A DNA stretch of 64,000 nt from Blastocatellia bacterium (GTDB taxonomy: Bacteria > Acidobacteriota > Blastocatellia > Pyrinomonadales > Pyrinomonadaceae), in the NCBI GenBank assembly GCA_016789265.1, contig JAEUQK010000005.1:1-64000 (forward strand), written 5' to 3'. A program made the position numbers and the translations under genes. The notes under the pieces were generated by a model. That model ran no database searches and was not told the DNA's origin. It saw only the letters and a program-made list of their open reading frames with translations. The first letter of the stretch is position 1. Each line of letters begins with the position of its first letter. This document shows, piece by piece, positions 24,786 to 33,952 of the stretch.

Positions 24786-27557
24786 ATGAATACCGGCGAT
24801 TATCTAGGTCGTTATAGGATAGTTCGCAAGATCGGCGAGGGCGGAATGGGCGAGGTCTTTCTCGCCGAGGACCAAAAGCTAAATCGCCAGATCGCCGTAA
24901 AGGTACTTTCCGCAGATTTTGCGTCAGATTCCAGCCGGATGATGCGCTTCGTACACGAAGCCGTTTCCGCTTCTGCTTTAAATCACCCGAACATAATCAC
25001 CATCTACGAGATCAACGACGAGAATGACCCGCCATTCATCGCGATGGAATTCGTCGTCGGCGATACCCTCGGCCGCAGAATGAAACAATCGCCGCTCGAG
25101 GTCCACGAAACACTCGACGTGTCGATCCAGATAGCTACGGCCCTTGCCGCCGCTCACGATGCGGGCGTTGTCCATCGCGACGTAAAACCGGACAACGTCA
25201 TCCTTAGACCCGACGGATTGGTCAAAGTACTCGACTTCGGGCTTGCCAAGCAGGTGGACCGAGTCTCTGCCGACTACGAAGCGGATACGTTTCCCGACGT
25301 CAAGACACATCCCGGCCTCGTAATGGGCACTGTGGCCTATATGTCACCCGAACAGGCTCGGGGAAAGCTCGTCGATGCCCGGTCGGACATATTCAGCTTT
25401 GGCGCTGTGATCTACCAGATGGTCTCCGGCAGGCTGCCTTTCATAGGTGAGAACGATGTCGATGTCGTCGGCTCGATCCTGCACAAGGAACCGAGGCCGC
25501 TGAGCAAGTCGGCTCGCAATATACCGCACGACGTCGAACTGATAATCAAAAAGGCCCTTCGAAAAGATCGCGAGGAACGCTATCAATCCATGCGTGAATT
25601 GGTGGCGGATCTGAAAGAGGTCAGGGAGGATCTTCGCTTAAACAGCAAGAACGGCCACAAACGTAACACTGACGGGAACGGCCGGCCGGCAGGCGAATTC
25701 AACGAAGACGAACGCGGCCTGCCTACCGAACAATTTCATGCCGCTCCTGTTCATTCTACTCAAGATGTGACCGTTGCCGCGAGTACACTCAGCGGGATCC
25801 TGATGAGCGAGATCAAGGCTCACCCGGTAAGATCGCTCGGAGCATCGCTCTTGATCGCCGCGATACTTGCCGGGTTAGCTTACGTAACACTTTGGGGCGT
25901 CGGTATCTGGCGACAACCTGAAAAGTTTCAGACAATGAGACTCTCGAAATTGACGTTTTCGGGAAACGTGAAGTCGTTTATCGCGGCCATCTCGCCTGAT
26001 GGAAAGTACTTCGCATACGTGGTCCAAGAGGCCGGTGAAGAGGGATTGATAATTCGTCAGACGGCGACCGAAAGCAGTATCACTATTGTAAGGCCGGGTA
26101 CCAATAACATCACCGGTGTCGCTTTTTCTCCGGACTCGAATTTCGTCTATTACTCGATGGCAGAGGGCCAGGGTCAGTCTGCTCTTTATCAGGCCCCGGC
26201 TTTTGGCGGACCGTCGAGAAAATTGATCGCAAATGCAGAAAAACGAGTCACGTTCTCGCCCGACGGAAAAACGCTCGCATTCATAAGAAACTCGACTGCG
26301 ATATTACTGGCGGACATGCCTGACGGAAACAACGTCCGTCCGCTTGCCAATGCCGCCGCGGGAAACCGCTGGATCAACCTCGCCTGGTCACCGGCCGGAG
26401 ACTCGATCGCGACGGTCTATTACTCGCAAAGTGACAGCAACGACCACCTTTCACTTGTGTCGGTCACGGATGGATCGGAAAAGCCGATCGAATCAAATCC
26501 ATGGCTTCGGCTTCGCGGAGTGGATTGGCTGCCGGAAGCGAAAGGCCTCGTTGTCAGCGGCCGCGACTTTGACAGCCAGGCCGCGCAGCTCTGGCTGATT
26601 GATAATCCCGGCGGATCGACACGCCGAATAACGAATGATCTGAGTAATTACCAGGGTGCAACTCTGACCAGCGACGGAAAGTCGGTGCTGAGTGTTCAGG
26701 AAAACTATCTTTCTAACGTATGGACAGCAAATGCTGAAAACCCTGCGAAACCGCGTCAACTGACCACGGAACTTGGACGCGACGAGGGAATGTCAGGCAT
26801 CGCCGTCGCGCCGAACGGAATGATCGCCTATACCGTTAGAATAAAGGGCGATCAGGACATTTGGACGATCAATCCGGACGGCAGCGGCAACCGCCCGATC
26901 ACTCAGAATTCCAAATCGAACTTTTCACCGGTGATCTCACCCGATGGACGCTTTATCGCCTTCGTTTCCACTCGCGGCGGAAATCAGGACATCTGGAAGA
27001 TGAACATCGACGGAGGCGATCCTGTACAGCTTACCAGCGGCCCTGACTCTGACGCTGACCCCGCGTTCTCGCCTGACGGAAAGTTCGTATATTACCATTC
27101 AACCGATGGCGAACAGCTTGCAACCATCTGGCGCGTGCCGGTCGAAGGAGGCACACCGGAGCAGGTGACCAAGTTTCGCGCACGCAAACCTCAAGTATCG
27201 CCTGACGGGATGTCGCTATTGTGTGAGACCACGCGGGCCGCCGGCGACACCGAACCGAAACTTTCGATCGTTTCGACCAGCGGCGGAAATATCTTGAACG
27301 TTTTGAATTTTCCTGCTGCGGTCAGATCAAGGACTATCCGATGGACGTCGGACGGAAAAGGCATCATTTATGTCGAATCGCAAAATCGCACCGATAACCT
27401 CTGGATGCAGCCGCTCGACGGATCAAAACCCAGTCAGATAACGGATCTTTCATCCGACAGGATCTTTCGATTTGACATGCTGGCCGGCGGAGGAACGTTC
27501 GTGATGGCACGCGGAAACGAAAATTCCGATGTGGTCGTGGTGAGGGATTTTCGGTAA
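24786..27557 (+). CDS. Membrane Ser/Thr protein kinase with WD40-like (PD40/TolB-type) propeller sensor
   Basis: A 923-residue protein. The kinase domain is at about 8-280: glycine loop GEGGMGEVF, Lys in IAVKVL, catalytic HRDVKPDNV, DFGLAK and SPEQARG. A linker of about 65 residues follows, then one membrane segment at about 352-374. The outer part carries PD40 repeats (SPDGKYFAYVV, SPDSNFVYYSM, SPDGRFIAFVSTRGGNQDIW, SPDGKFVYYHST). All catalytic residues are in place, so it should be an active PknB-like kinase. It probably senses a ligand with the propeller and phosphorylates cytoplasmic targets. This architecture is typical of Acidobacteriota, where it is present in many copies. Confidence 0.93.
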   Translation: MNTGDYLGRYRIVRKIGEGGMGEVFLAEDQKLNRQIAVKVLSADFASDSSRMMRFVHEAVSASALNHPNIITIYEINDENDPPFIAMEFVVGDTLGRRMKQSPLEVHETLDVSIQIATALAAAHDAGVVHRDVKPDNVILRPDGLVKVLDFGLAKQVDRVSADYEADTFPDVKTHPGLVMGTVAYMSPEQARGKLVDARSDIFSFGAVIYQMVSGRLPFIGENDVDVVGSILHKEPRPLSKSARNIPHDVELIIKKALRKDREERYQSMRELVADLKEVREDLRLNSKNGHKRNTDGNGRPAGEFNEDERGLPTEQFHAAPVHSTQDVTVAASTLSGILMSEIKAHPVRSLGASLLIAAILAGLAYVTLWGVGIWRQPEKFQTMRLSKLTFSGNVKSFIAAISPDGKYFAYVVQEAGEEGLIIRQTATESSITIVRPGTNNITGVAFSPDSNFVYYSMAEGQGQSALYQAPAFGGPSRKLIANAEKRVTFSPDGKTLAFIRNSTAILLADMPDGNNVRPLANAAAGNRWINLAWSPAGDSIATVYYSQSDSNDHLSLVSVTDGSEKPIESNPWLRLRGVDWLPEAKGLVVSGRDFDSQAAQLWLIDNPGGSTRRITNDLSNYQGATLTSDGKSVLSVQENYLSNVWTANAENPAKPRQLTTELGRDEGMSGIAVAPNGMIAYTVRIKGDQDIWTINPDGSGNRPITQNSKSNFSPVISPDGRFIAFVSTRGGNQDIWKMNIDGGDPVQLTSGPDSDADPAFSPDGKFVYYHSTDGEQLATIWRVPVEGGTPEQVTKFRARKPQVSPDGMSLLCETTRAAGDTEPKLSIVSTSGGNILNVLNFPAAVRSRTIRWTSDGKGIIYVESQNRTDNLWMQPLDGSKPSQITDLSSDRIFRFDMLAGGGTFVMARGNENSDVVVVRDFR

Positions 27558-27620
27558 TATCTCGTTTTCTGACCGTTTCGGTAATTGCATTATGAACTTC
27601 TAAGCTGATTGGAGAAACAT

Positions 27621-27983
27621 ATGACAAGTGAAATGCCCATAGGCGCTTGCAAAGGACTCGATTGCGGATTTGGCAAGGTTGGCGGCGACCTGGCCTGCAC
27701 CGACGGCGGCAGCTGTTTCAAGGCGGAAATGCTCACCGCAAGCGAGTCGATCTTTCACGATGCGGCATTGGTGAAAGCGACTCAGGCTATCAAAGATGCC
27801 CTCGCTGCCGTCCCGGCCGACCCGAATGGCAGGCAGCTGTCTTTTATCCACACGAAAATGGGCACAATGCTTGTTTGGGTGAGGCATGACATCGAGGTCC
27901 CGCCAGGCTCGATCAATGCGGCAAGTTCTGATGAAGAGCTCATCAACGCCCTCGGGATCGAATATCCTCTTTTGGCGAGCTGA
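27621..27983 (+). CDS. Hypothetical small protein with N-terminal cysteine cluster
   Basis: 120 residues from the ATG at 27621, which has GGAGAA five to ten bases upstream; a TTG four codons earlier is less likely. Four cysteines lie within residues 8-32 (GACKGLDCGFG, LACTDGGSC), which could bind metal or form disulfides, but there is no signal peptide. The rest is a compact alpha/beta region with AALVKATQAIKDALAAVPAD and TMLVWVRHD. No family is recognised. It stands alone between the kinase and the beta-lactamase. Confidence 0.6.
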   Translation: MTSEMPIGACKGLDCGFGKVGGDLACTDGGSCFKAEMLTASESIFHDAALVKATQAIKDALAAVPADPNGRQLSFIHTKMGTMLVWVRHDIEVPPGSINAASSDEELINALGIEYPLLAS

Positions 27984-28091
27984 TGATATCGGACTCAACT
28001 GATCCTGAGGCCTCGCTTTGGGCAATAATAGTCTGGCCGAAGGTGACTAAAGATTTCGTTTGCGGCGTTTCGAGATGCTAACATCTTCGAA

Positions 28092-28949
28092 ATGAACAAG
28101 CTGTTTTTCTACGCCTTTCTATTCGTTTTTTCATCCTCAGTTTTTGGCCAGACTTGCAACACCGATAATTCATGGAACCAGCCCGTTGAGCCCTTTAAGA
28201 TAACCGCAAATATCTATTACGTTGGGGCAAATGATGTTACGTCCTATTTGATCACGACCGCGAAAGGCCACATTTTGCTCGACAGCGGATTTGCCGAAAC
28301 GGTGCCGCTTATCAAAGCAAATATTGCTAAGCTCGGTTTTGAATTGACCGACGTAAAAGCGATCATCAACAGCCACGCACATTGCGACCATGCAGGAGGT
28401 CTCGCCGAACTCAAACGCCTGACCAAATCAAGACTTTACGCCAGCGAAGCTGATGCAAAACTGCTTGCGCGTGGCGGAAAAGACGATCCGAATTTCGGCA
28501 ACGAATTGTTGTTTGAACCGGTGACGGCGGACAGCACTTTCGTTGACGGATGGAAACTGAAGCTTGGCGGAGTTTCATTGACCGCAAACGTCACGCCCGG
28601 ACATACGAAAGGATGCACAACCTGGACGACCGCCGTGAAGGAGGGCAAACGAAAGCTGAACGTAGTCTTTGTCTGCAGCACTTCTGTCCCTGGTTACAAG
28701 CTCGTCGGAAACGAAAAATATCCGGAGATAGCTTCGGATTACGAGAATACGTTCAGGCGAATGAGAGCGATGAAAGTAGATCTCTTTCTTGCTTCGCACG
28801 CGACCGCATATGGAATGAGCGAAAAAGCAGAAAAGCTAAAAGCCGGTGCGAAAACTAATCCCTTCATCGACCCTGCGGGGTACAAAGCATATATTGACGC
28901 CACCGAATCATCATTTAGAAAGACTCTTGAAATGCAGCGGGCTAAGTGA
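28092..28949 (+). CDS. Subclass B3 metallo-beta-lactamase-like protein
   Basis: A 285-residue protein with a signal peptide (1-19, cut after VFG). The full B3 zinc set is present: H95, H97, D99 and H100 in SHAHCDHAGG, H171 in PGHTKGCTTWT, and H236 in ASHAT. The C-terminal NPFIDPAGYKAYIDATE is a B3 signature, and QPVEPFKITANIYYVG matches the B3 N-terminus. Periplasmic hydrolysis of beta-lactams including carbapenems would be expected from the family, but soil B3 enzymes vary and activity is unproven. No mobile element is near, so it appears to be a chromosomal, native gene. Confidence 0.9.
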   Translation: MNKLFFYAFLFVFSSSVFGQTCNTDNSWNQPVEPFKITANIYYVGANDVTSYLITTAKGHILLDSGFAETVPLIKANIAKLGFELTDVKAIINSHAHCDHAGGLAELKRLTKSRLYASEADAKLLARGGKDDPNFGNELLFEPVTADSTFVDGWKLKLGGVSLTANVTPGHTKGCTTWTTAVKEGKRKLNVVFVCSTSVPGYKLVGNEKYPEIASDYENTFRRMRAMKVDLFLASHATAYGMSEKAEKLKAGAKTNPFIDPAGYKAYIDATESSFRKTLEMQRAK

Positions 28950-29061
28950 AATTCGCGTTACTGCTCCGACCCGCGTGATTCCCGATACGGCCGAAATATG
29001 CTAAAAAGGTAATTTGCGCCCTATCTCGGTTTCCGCTCAATGTGAGCGCCTTATCGTATTA

Positions 29062-30759
29062 ATGAAAAAGTTACTCATAGCTCTGATCTTCGCAATTCTT
29101 TTTGTGTCAGCCTCGGTCACCGACCGCCGCGTGACGGCACAACAGGAAGATAATATTGTTTCTCCTCATCTAGTTATTAGCCAGTTCCAGGCTGGAGGCG
29201 GCACCGCGACTGATGAATTTATAGAGATCAAGAACACCGGTGCGGCACCGATCGATCTCAACGGTTACGTCGTCATATATCGCTCTGCCGCCGGAACCGA
29301 TGACGGTTCCCCAATGGCCTCTTGGGCAACGACTACACTACTCCAACCCGGGCAGTTCTATCTGATCGCCGCTCAGAACAGTTATGACGGTGGTGTCGCA
29401 CCTGACAAGACCTATGATCCATCGGTTCGTTCGATGGGAGGTGGGGGCGGTGGATTGGCGATTCGTCAGGGACCGACAAACACCGGAGCAATCATCGACT
29501 CGGTCGGTTGGGGAAGCGCGACTAATATTTTTGTGGAAGGAACGGTAACAACTTTTCCAGGTGATAACAACAGCAAGGCTCGGAAACAGAATGGGTGTCA
29601 GGACACGGACAGCAATTCGAATGACTTTGAGACGATCACTCCTTCTGCTCCACGTAATAGTTCGACTACACCTGTCACCTGCGGAGGCAGCGGGTCAAAT
29701 CTATTTGCCGCGATCAACGGTAACCCAACCACTGTTTCTCCCGGCCAGAACACTCTGTTGACGGTTACGGTCATTCCCGCAACGACTCCACCGAGTACGG
29801 GCATAACGGTCAGTGGAAATTTGACCAACATCGGCGGCTCGGCGTCGCAGACGTTCTTTGACAATGGGACCAACGGCGATGTGACGGCAGGCGACAATGT
29901 GTTTTCGTACCTCGCGACCGTTCCATTGGGAACAAGCGGCGGCATCAAAAACGTCACTGCCTTGGCCGCCGACGCCGAAGCACGTTCAGTCAATCTGAAC
30001 ATCAACTTGACCGTTAACGCGCCGCTGCCGAACGAAGACCCGCTAATTTTGGGCAATCCTTCGAATGCAACCGCGGATGTCGCGAACGAGAACAATTACC
30101 TGATGCCGAAACCGCAGTACACGCTTTCTTACAATAGGCAAAAGGCTACGCCTAATTGGGTCGCTTGGCGGCTCGACAGTTCATGGATCGGCTCGACATC
30201 GCGCCAGGACGATTATCGTCCCGACCCAGCCTTGCCGCAGGGCTGGTATCAGGTGCTTGACACCGATTATTCCGGTTCCGGTTACGACCGCGGACATATG
30301 TGTCCGTCCGGCGACAGGACAAACTCGATCCCGAACAATTCGGCGACGTTTCTGATGACGAATTTTGTCCCGCAGCTTTCGGCAAACAATCAGGGCCCGT
30401 GGGAAGAGTTTGAGACCTATTGCCGAACGCTTGCGAGCCAGGGCAAGGAGATCTATATCTACACCGGCCCGATCGGCTCCATCGGGACGATCGCCCAAGG
30501 CCGCGTCACCGTACCAGAATACACCTGGAAGGTCGTGCTCGTACTCGACAACGGCTCGAACGACCTTGCTCGAGTTGGCAAAGGAACCCGTGCGTTCGGC
30601 ATCATAGTCCCGAATTTCCCTCCGCTGAACATAAACGCGCCCTGGAGGAATTTTCGCGTGACCGTTAACGAGGTCGAAAATCGAACTGGATATGATTTCT
30701 TTTCAAATGTTCCTAAGAACTCGCAGGAGATCATGGAACGGCGCCGTGACCGAGAATGA
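29062..30759 (+). CDS. Secreted DNA/RNA non-specific endonuclease (NUC1) with lamin-tail domain
   Basis: 565 residues from the ATG at 29062; an earlier in-frame start adds 16 residues and spoils the signal peptide (MKKLLIALIFAILFVSASVT). A lamin-tail domain comes first (about 35-150; LVISQFQAGGGTATDEFIEI, GAAPIDLNGYVV). Then comes an Ig-like or Big-type domain (about 205-310) and the beta-beta-alpha-metal nuclease (about 320-560), with active site YDRGHMCPSGDR and the conserved NPSNAT and FLMTNFVPQ. Degradation of nucleic acid outside the cell is the likely role. The stop overlaps the next start (ATGA at 30756), so a second nuclease is made with it. Confidence 0.88.
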   Translation: MKKLLIALIFAILFVSASVTDRRVTAQQEDNIVSPHLVISQFQAGGGTATDEFIEIKNTGAAPIDLNGYVVIYRSAAGTDDGSPMASWATTTLLQPGQFYLIAAQNSYDGGVAPDKTYDPSVRSMGGGGGGLAIRQGPTNTGAIIDSVGWGSATNIFVEGTVTTFPGDNNSKARKQNGCQDTDSNSNDFETITPSAPRNSSTTPVTCGGSGSNLFAAINGNPTTVSPGQNTLLTVTVIPATTPPSTGITVSGNLTNIGGSASQTFFDNGTNGDVTAGDNVFSYLATVPLGTSGGIKNVTALAADAEARSVNLNINLTVNAPLPNEDPLILGNPSNATADVANENNYLMPKPQYTLSYNRQKATPNWVAWRLDSSWIGSTSRQDDYRPDPALPQGWYQVLDTDYSGSGYDRGHMCPSGDRTNSIPNNSATFLMTNFVPQLSANNQGPWEEFETYCRTLASQGKEIYIYTGPIGSIGTIAQGRVTVPEYTWKVVLVLDNGSNDLARVGKGTRAFGIIVPNFPPLNINAPWRNFRVTVNEVENRTGYDFFSNVPKNSQEIMERRRDRE

Positions 30760-32666
30760 GAATTAACAACAAATTTATTAGCAGGTCTGGCCTGCTGCTT
30801 TTGTTTGCGGCAGTGGTATTTTCCACTATTGCGATCGGCCAAAAAGAGGTTCCGATCTCGGCCGTGCAGGGCGAAAAAAATATCTCGCCTCTTGTCGGTG
30901 AATCGGTAAAAGTCGCCGGCATTGTCACCGCGCGCACGCGGTCAGGTTTCTTTCTTCAAACACTTGACGGAAAGGCCGATGCTAACCCGCTGACGTCTGA
31001 AGGCGTATTTGTTTTCACCAAGAACGAGCCGATGGCAGAGGCGGCGGTCGGGAACGAGGTGCTCGTCGCCGGCCGCGTAGAGGAGTTTCGCCCGCGTAGT
31101 GAACCGTCGGATTTGACCATTACCGAGGTATCACATTTCCTCGGCCGCGACTTCTTTTCACTTCTGTCCAAAAATAATCCGCTTCCCAAGCCCGTAGTCC
31201 TTTCATTTGCGGATTTTAAGCCGAACGCGTTCGATCAGCTTGAAAAGTATGAGGGTATGCGCGTTGCCGTCACGGAACTGACAGCAGTCGCGCCCACAGG
31301 CGGCCGCGTTGACCCAAAAACTGAAACGGTTCAGTCAGACGGTGTTTTCTTTGGGGTCCTAAAGGGCACGCCTCGGCCGTTCCGAGAGCCCGGTATGGAC
31401 GTTCTCGAATATCTCGCGTCCGATGATCGCGAAAAATGGAAAAAGGAATTTCCAAAACTTCCGATCTACGACGGCAATCCCGAGATCCTTCGCATCGACA
31501 CAGATGAACAGTCGGGTTCGATCCCGCTGAACGTGACGGCGAAGTCTGAGTTAAAGGACGTTGTAGGTGTGATGCACTATTCCTACGGAAAGTACACCAT
31601 CCTTACGGATACATCGGCCCGGCCTGTGGTCTCCAATCTTATACGCCCTTTGCCGCTGCCGCCCGTCAATGACCGTCAATTTTCGATCGCCTCGGCGAAT
31701 ATCGAGACGTTTGTCGATGATGTCGATGATCCCAACATCAAGGAAGACATCGCTTCGAGTGAAGCGTTTCAGAAACGGATCGGGAAGATCTCTGTCGCGA
31801 TCCGCGATTATCTTCAATCACCGGATATTCTCGCCGTTGTCGAAGCCGAAAACCTGAATGTCTTGAAGAAACTCGCGGAAAAGGTAAACGCTGACTCAGT
31901 CGCCGCCGGCAAACCCGACCCTAAATACGAAGCTTTTTTGATTGACGGCAACGATCCGCGCGGCATCGATTGCGGCTTTCTTGTCAAAACATCCAGGGTC
32001 GCGGCTGTTTCGGTCAAACAATTCGGTAAAGACGATCGGTACAAGAATCCGGTGACCAAGAACGATGACATCCTGAACGACCGGCCGCCGCTGATGCTCG
32101 AAGCAAAGATCAACGATGCAAAGACCGGTCAGCCGCTCGCTTTAACGGTCGTCGCAAATCATCTCAAATCGTTTCGGGGAATAGACGACCCTAAAGACGG
32201 GCCGAACGTTCGGATGAAGAAAAAGCTGCAAGCCGAGTTTCTTGCAAAATGGGTGAACGAACGGCAAAAGGCGGATCCAACTGGACGCATCCTTCTGGTC
32301 GGCGATTTCAATGCGTTTCAGTTCAATGATGGACTAGTCGATCAGATCGGGACCATAAAAGGAACGCCGACTCCCAAAGAAGCCGTAATGTTAGCCTCGG
32401 ATGATCTCGTGGATCCGGACCTGGTTGACCTGGTCGATCTGATCAAGGCCGACCAGCAGTATTCATATTCATTCGACGGCAGCGCTCAGGTGCTTGATCA
32501 CTTTCTTGTGAATCTGCCGATGAAACGGCATCTTGCCGGATTTGGCTATTTGCGGGTGAATGCGGACTTTCCGCAGAGTTATCGCGGCGACGGAACGCGG
32601 GTCGAACGATTTTCTGACCACGACGTTGCGATCGGGTATTTCACTTTCGACGAGCCAAAACCCTAG
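30756..32666 (+). CDS. Secreted endonuclease/exonuclease/phosphatase-family nuclease
   Basis: A 636-residue protein with a signal peptide (to about residue 28). An OB-like domain (about 30-150; SAVQGEKNISPLVGESVKV, GFFLQT) precedes the EEP fold. EEP motifs are VVEAEN (catalytic Glu), VVANHLKS (His), LLVGDFNAF (Asp, Asn), LDHFLVN and FSDHDVAIG (final Asp-His). This is the ExeM/NucH-like extracellular nuclease layout. Translation is coupled to the NUC1-type nuclease by a 4-base overlap. Together they look like a two-enzyme set for breaking down external DNA for phosphate and nucleosides. Confidence 0.88.
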   Translation: MRINNKFISRSGLLLLFAAVVFSTIAIGQKEVPISAVQGEKNISPLVGESVKVAGIVTARTRSGFFLQTLDGKADANPLTSEGVFVFTKNEPMAEAAVGNEVLVAGRVEEFRPRSEPSDLTITEVSHFLGRDFFSLLSKNNPLPKPVVLSFADFKPNAFDQLEKYEGMRVAVTELTAVAPTGGRVDPKTETVQSDGVFFGVLKGTPRPFREPGMDVLEYLASDDREKWKKEFPKLPIYDGNPEILRIDTDEQSGSIPLNVTAKSELKDVVGVMHYSYGKYTILTDTSARPVVSNLIRPLPLPPVNDRQFSIASANIETFVDDVDDPNIKEDIASSEAFQKRIGKISVAIRDYLQSPDILAVVEAENLNVLKKLAEKVNADSVAAGKPDPKYEAFLIDGNDPRGIDCGFLVKTSRVAAVSVKQFGKDDRYKNPVTKNDDILNDRPPLMLEAKINDAKTGQPLALTVVANHLKSFRGIDDPKDGPNVRMKKKLQAEFLAKWVNERQKADPTGRILLVGDFNAFQFNDGLVDQIGTIKGTPTPKEAVMLASDDLVDPDLVDLVDLIKADQQYSYSFDGSAQVLDHFLVNLPMKRHLAGFGYLRVNADFPQSYRGDGTRVERFSDHDVAIGYFTFDEPKP

Positions 32667-32672
32667 TACAAA

Positions 32673-33050
32673 TTACTTTTCGAGTATTACCTGCGCGACC
32701 GCGTGTTCCGCCGTGTGCGAGATCGAAAGATGCACATGTTCGGCCCCGCGGTCTTTTAGTATCTTGTGCGCCTCGCCCGAGACATTGAGGGTCGGAACGC
32801 CGTCAGCGTCGTTTGTGACCTCGATGTCATGCCACGTTATCTTTCCGCGCCATCCGGTCTTTATCGCTTTGACGAACGCTTCCTTCGCGGCAAATCGCCC
32901 GGCATAGCTCTGCGCGGCCGCGGCTCCTTTTGCATCGCAGTAATCACGTTCGGCGGGCGTGAATACGCGCTCCGCAAATCGCGGAGTCCTCGTCATCGTT
33001 TCAGCGATGCGATAAACTTCAACTATGTCGATGCCGGTCGAGACGATCAT
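32673..33050 (-). CDS. acpS: Holo-[acyl-carrier-protein] synthase
   Basis: A 125-residue enzyme that moves 4'-phosphopantetheine from CoA to acyl carrier protein. The metal-binding motifs GIDIVEVYRI (Asp8) and FAAKEAFVKAI (Glu58) are present, plus ISHTAEHAVAQVI near the end. The start MIVSTGIDIVE is the family's normal N-terminus, which fixes ATG 33050. Its 5' end overlaps the divergent pgeF start by 26 bases, so each gene's promoter must lie inside the other. Confidence 0.95.
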   Translation of the reverse strand: MIVSTGIDIVEVYRIAETMTRTPRFAERVFTPAERDYCDAKGAAAAQSYAGRFAAKEAFVKAIKTGWRGKITWHDIEVTNDADGVPTLNVSGEAHKILKDRGAEHVHLSISHTAEHAVAQVILEK

Positions 33051-33897
33051 TTCAGATGATAATGCTGAGACTTTAGCAGAATCGGGCTTCTATTGGCGAG
33101 AACGCAGCGGAGTAAAGTTATTGGTCTGCAAGCATTTGGAGGACGCCGGATTTGCGAACGGATTCTCGACACGCGTCGGTGGCGTGTCGCCCTTTCCGGA
33201 ATATTCTCTGAATCTTGCCGGATTTGACGAAGACCTTGCCGAGAACATTCACGAAAATCGGCGCCGATTTATCGCAATGTTCGGCGGCGAATACAGGTTA
33301 GCGACGCAATGGCAGGTCCACGGCGACGGAATCCGCATGATCGATTCGGAAGCAGACCTCGCCGACGGCGAAGCGAAATACGACGGACTGGTTTCGCGTT
33401 TGCGTAATATTCTCGTCGGAGTAAAGACCGCCGATTGCGTACCGGTTTTGATCGGCGACCCTGTGACGAGATCGTTCGCCGCTGTTCACGCCGGCTGGCG
33501 CGGCACCGTAAAGTCGATCGTCGTTCGTGCGGTAGAGAAGATGCAGGAAAATTTTGGCAGCGAACCCAAGGATATGATCGCGGCGATCGGGCCGGCGGCG
33601 GGCTGCAAGAATTACGAGATCGGACAGGACGTGATCGACGCCTTTGGATCAGCATTTTCAACCGCTGAAAAATACTTTTCGCCGACAAGCGAAGGGCACG
33701 CCTTGATCGATCTGCACTTGGCAAATATGGATCAGCTGATCTCCTGCGGCGTTCCATTTGCAAACATCTATACATCTCCGTTTTGCACGATGGCGCGGCT
33801 CGACCTCTTCTTTTCCTATCGCGTCGAGAAGAAACTGTACGGAAAAACTGGGCGCCTGATGTCCGCCATCGGCCTGCGTCAGGACGAATTTCATTGA
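33025..33897 (+). CDS. pgeF: Peptidoglycan editing factor PgeF (YfiH/DUF152, laccase-fold)
   Basis: A 290-residue protein. Family motifs are STRVGGVSPFPEYSLNL, WQVHGDGI, KTADCVPVL, AAVHAGWRGT (His ligand), AAIGPAAGCKNYEIG and SYRVEKKLYGKTGR. Members act as purine nucleoside phosphorylase/adenosine deaminase enzymes and, in E. coli, keep wrong amino acids out of peptidoglycan. In-frame ATGs are at 33025 and 33031 only, so overlap with the divergent acpS gene is 20-26 bases unless a rare start is used. Confidence 0.92.
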   Translation: MSMPVETIISDDNAETLAESGFYWRERSGVKLLVCKHLEDAGFANGFSTRVGGVSPFPEYSLNLAGFDEDLAENIHENRRRFIAMFGGEYRLATQWQVHGDGIRMIDSEADLADGEAKYDGLVSRLRNILVGVKTADCVPVLIGDPVTRSFAAVHAGWRGTVKSIVVRAVEKMQENFGSEPKDMIAAIGPAAGCKNYEIGQDVIDAFGSAFSTAEKYFSPTSEGHALIDLHLANMDQLISCGVPFANIYTSPFCTMARLDLFFSYRVEKKLYGKTGRLMSAIGLRQDEFH

Positions 33898-33952
33898 CGC
33901 TTATTCGCCGATTAAATAAACTTCTCCTACACCTTCCGGAGGTACACCGTTT

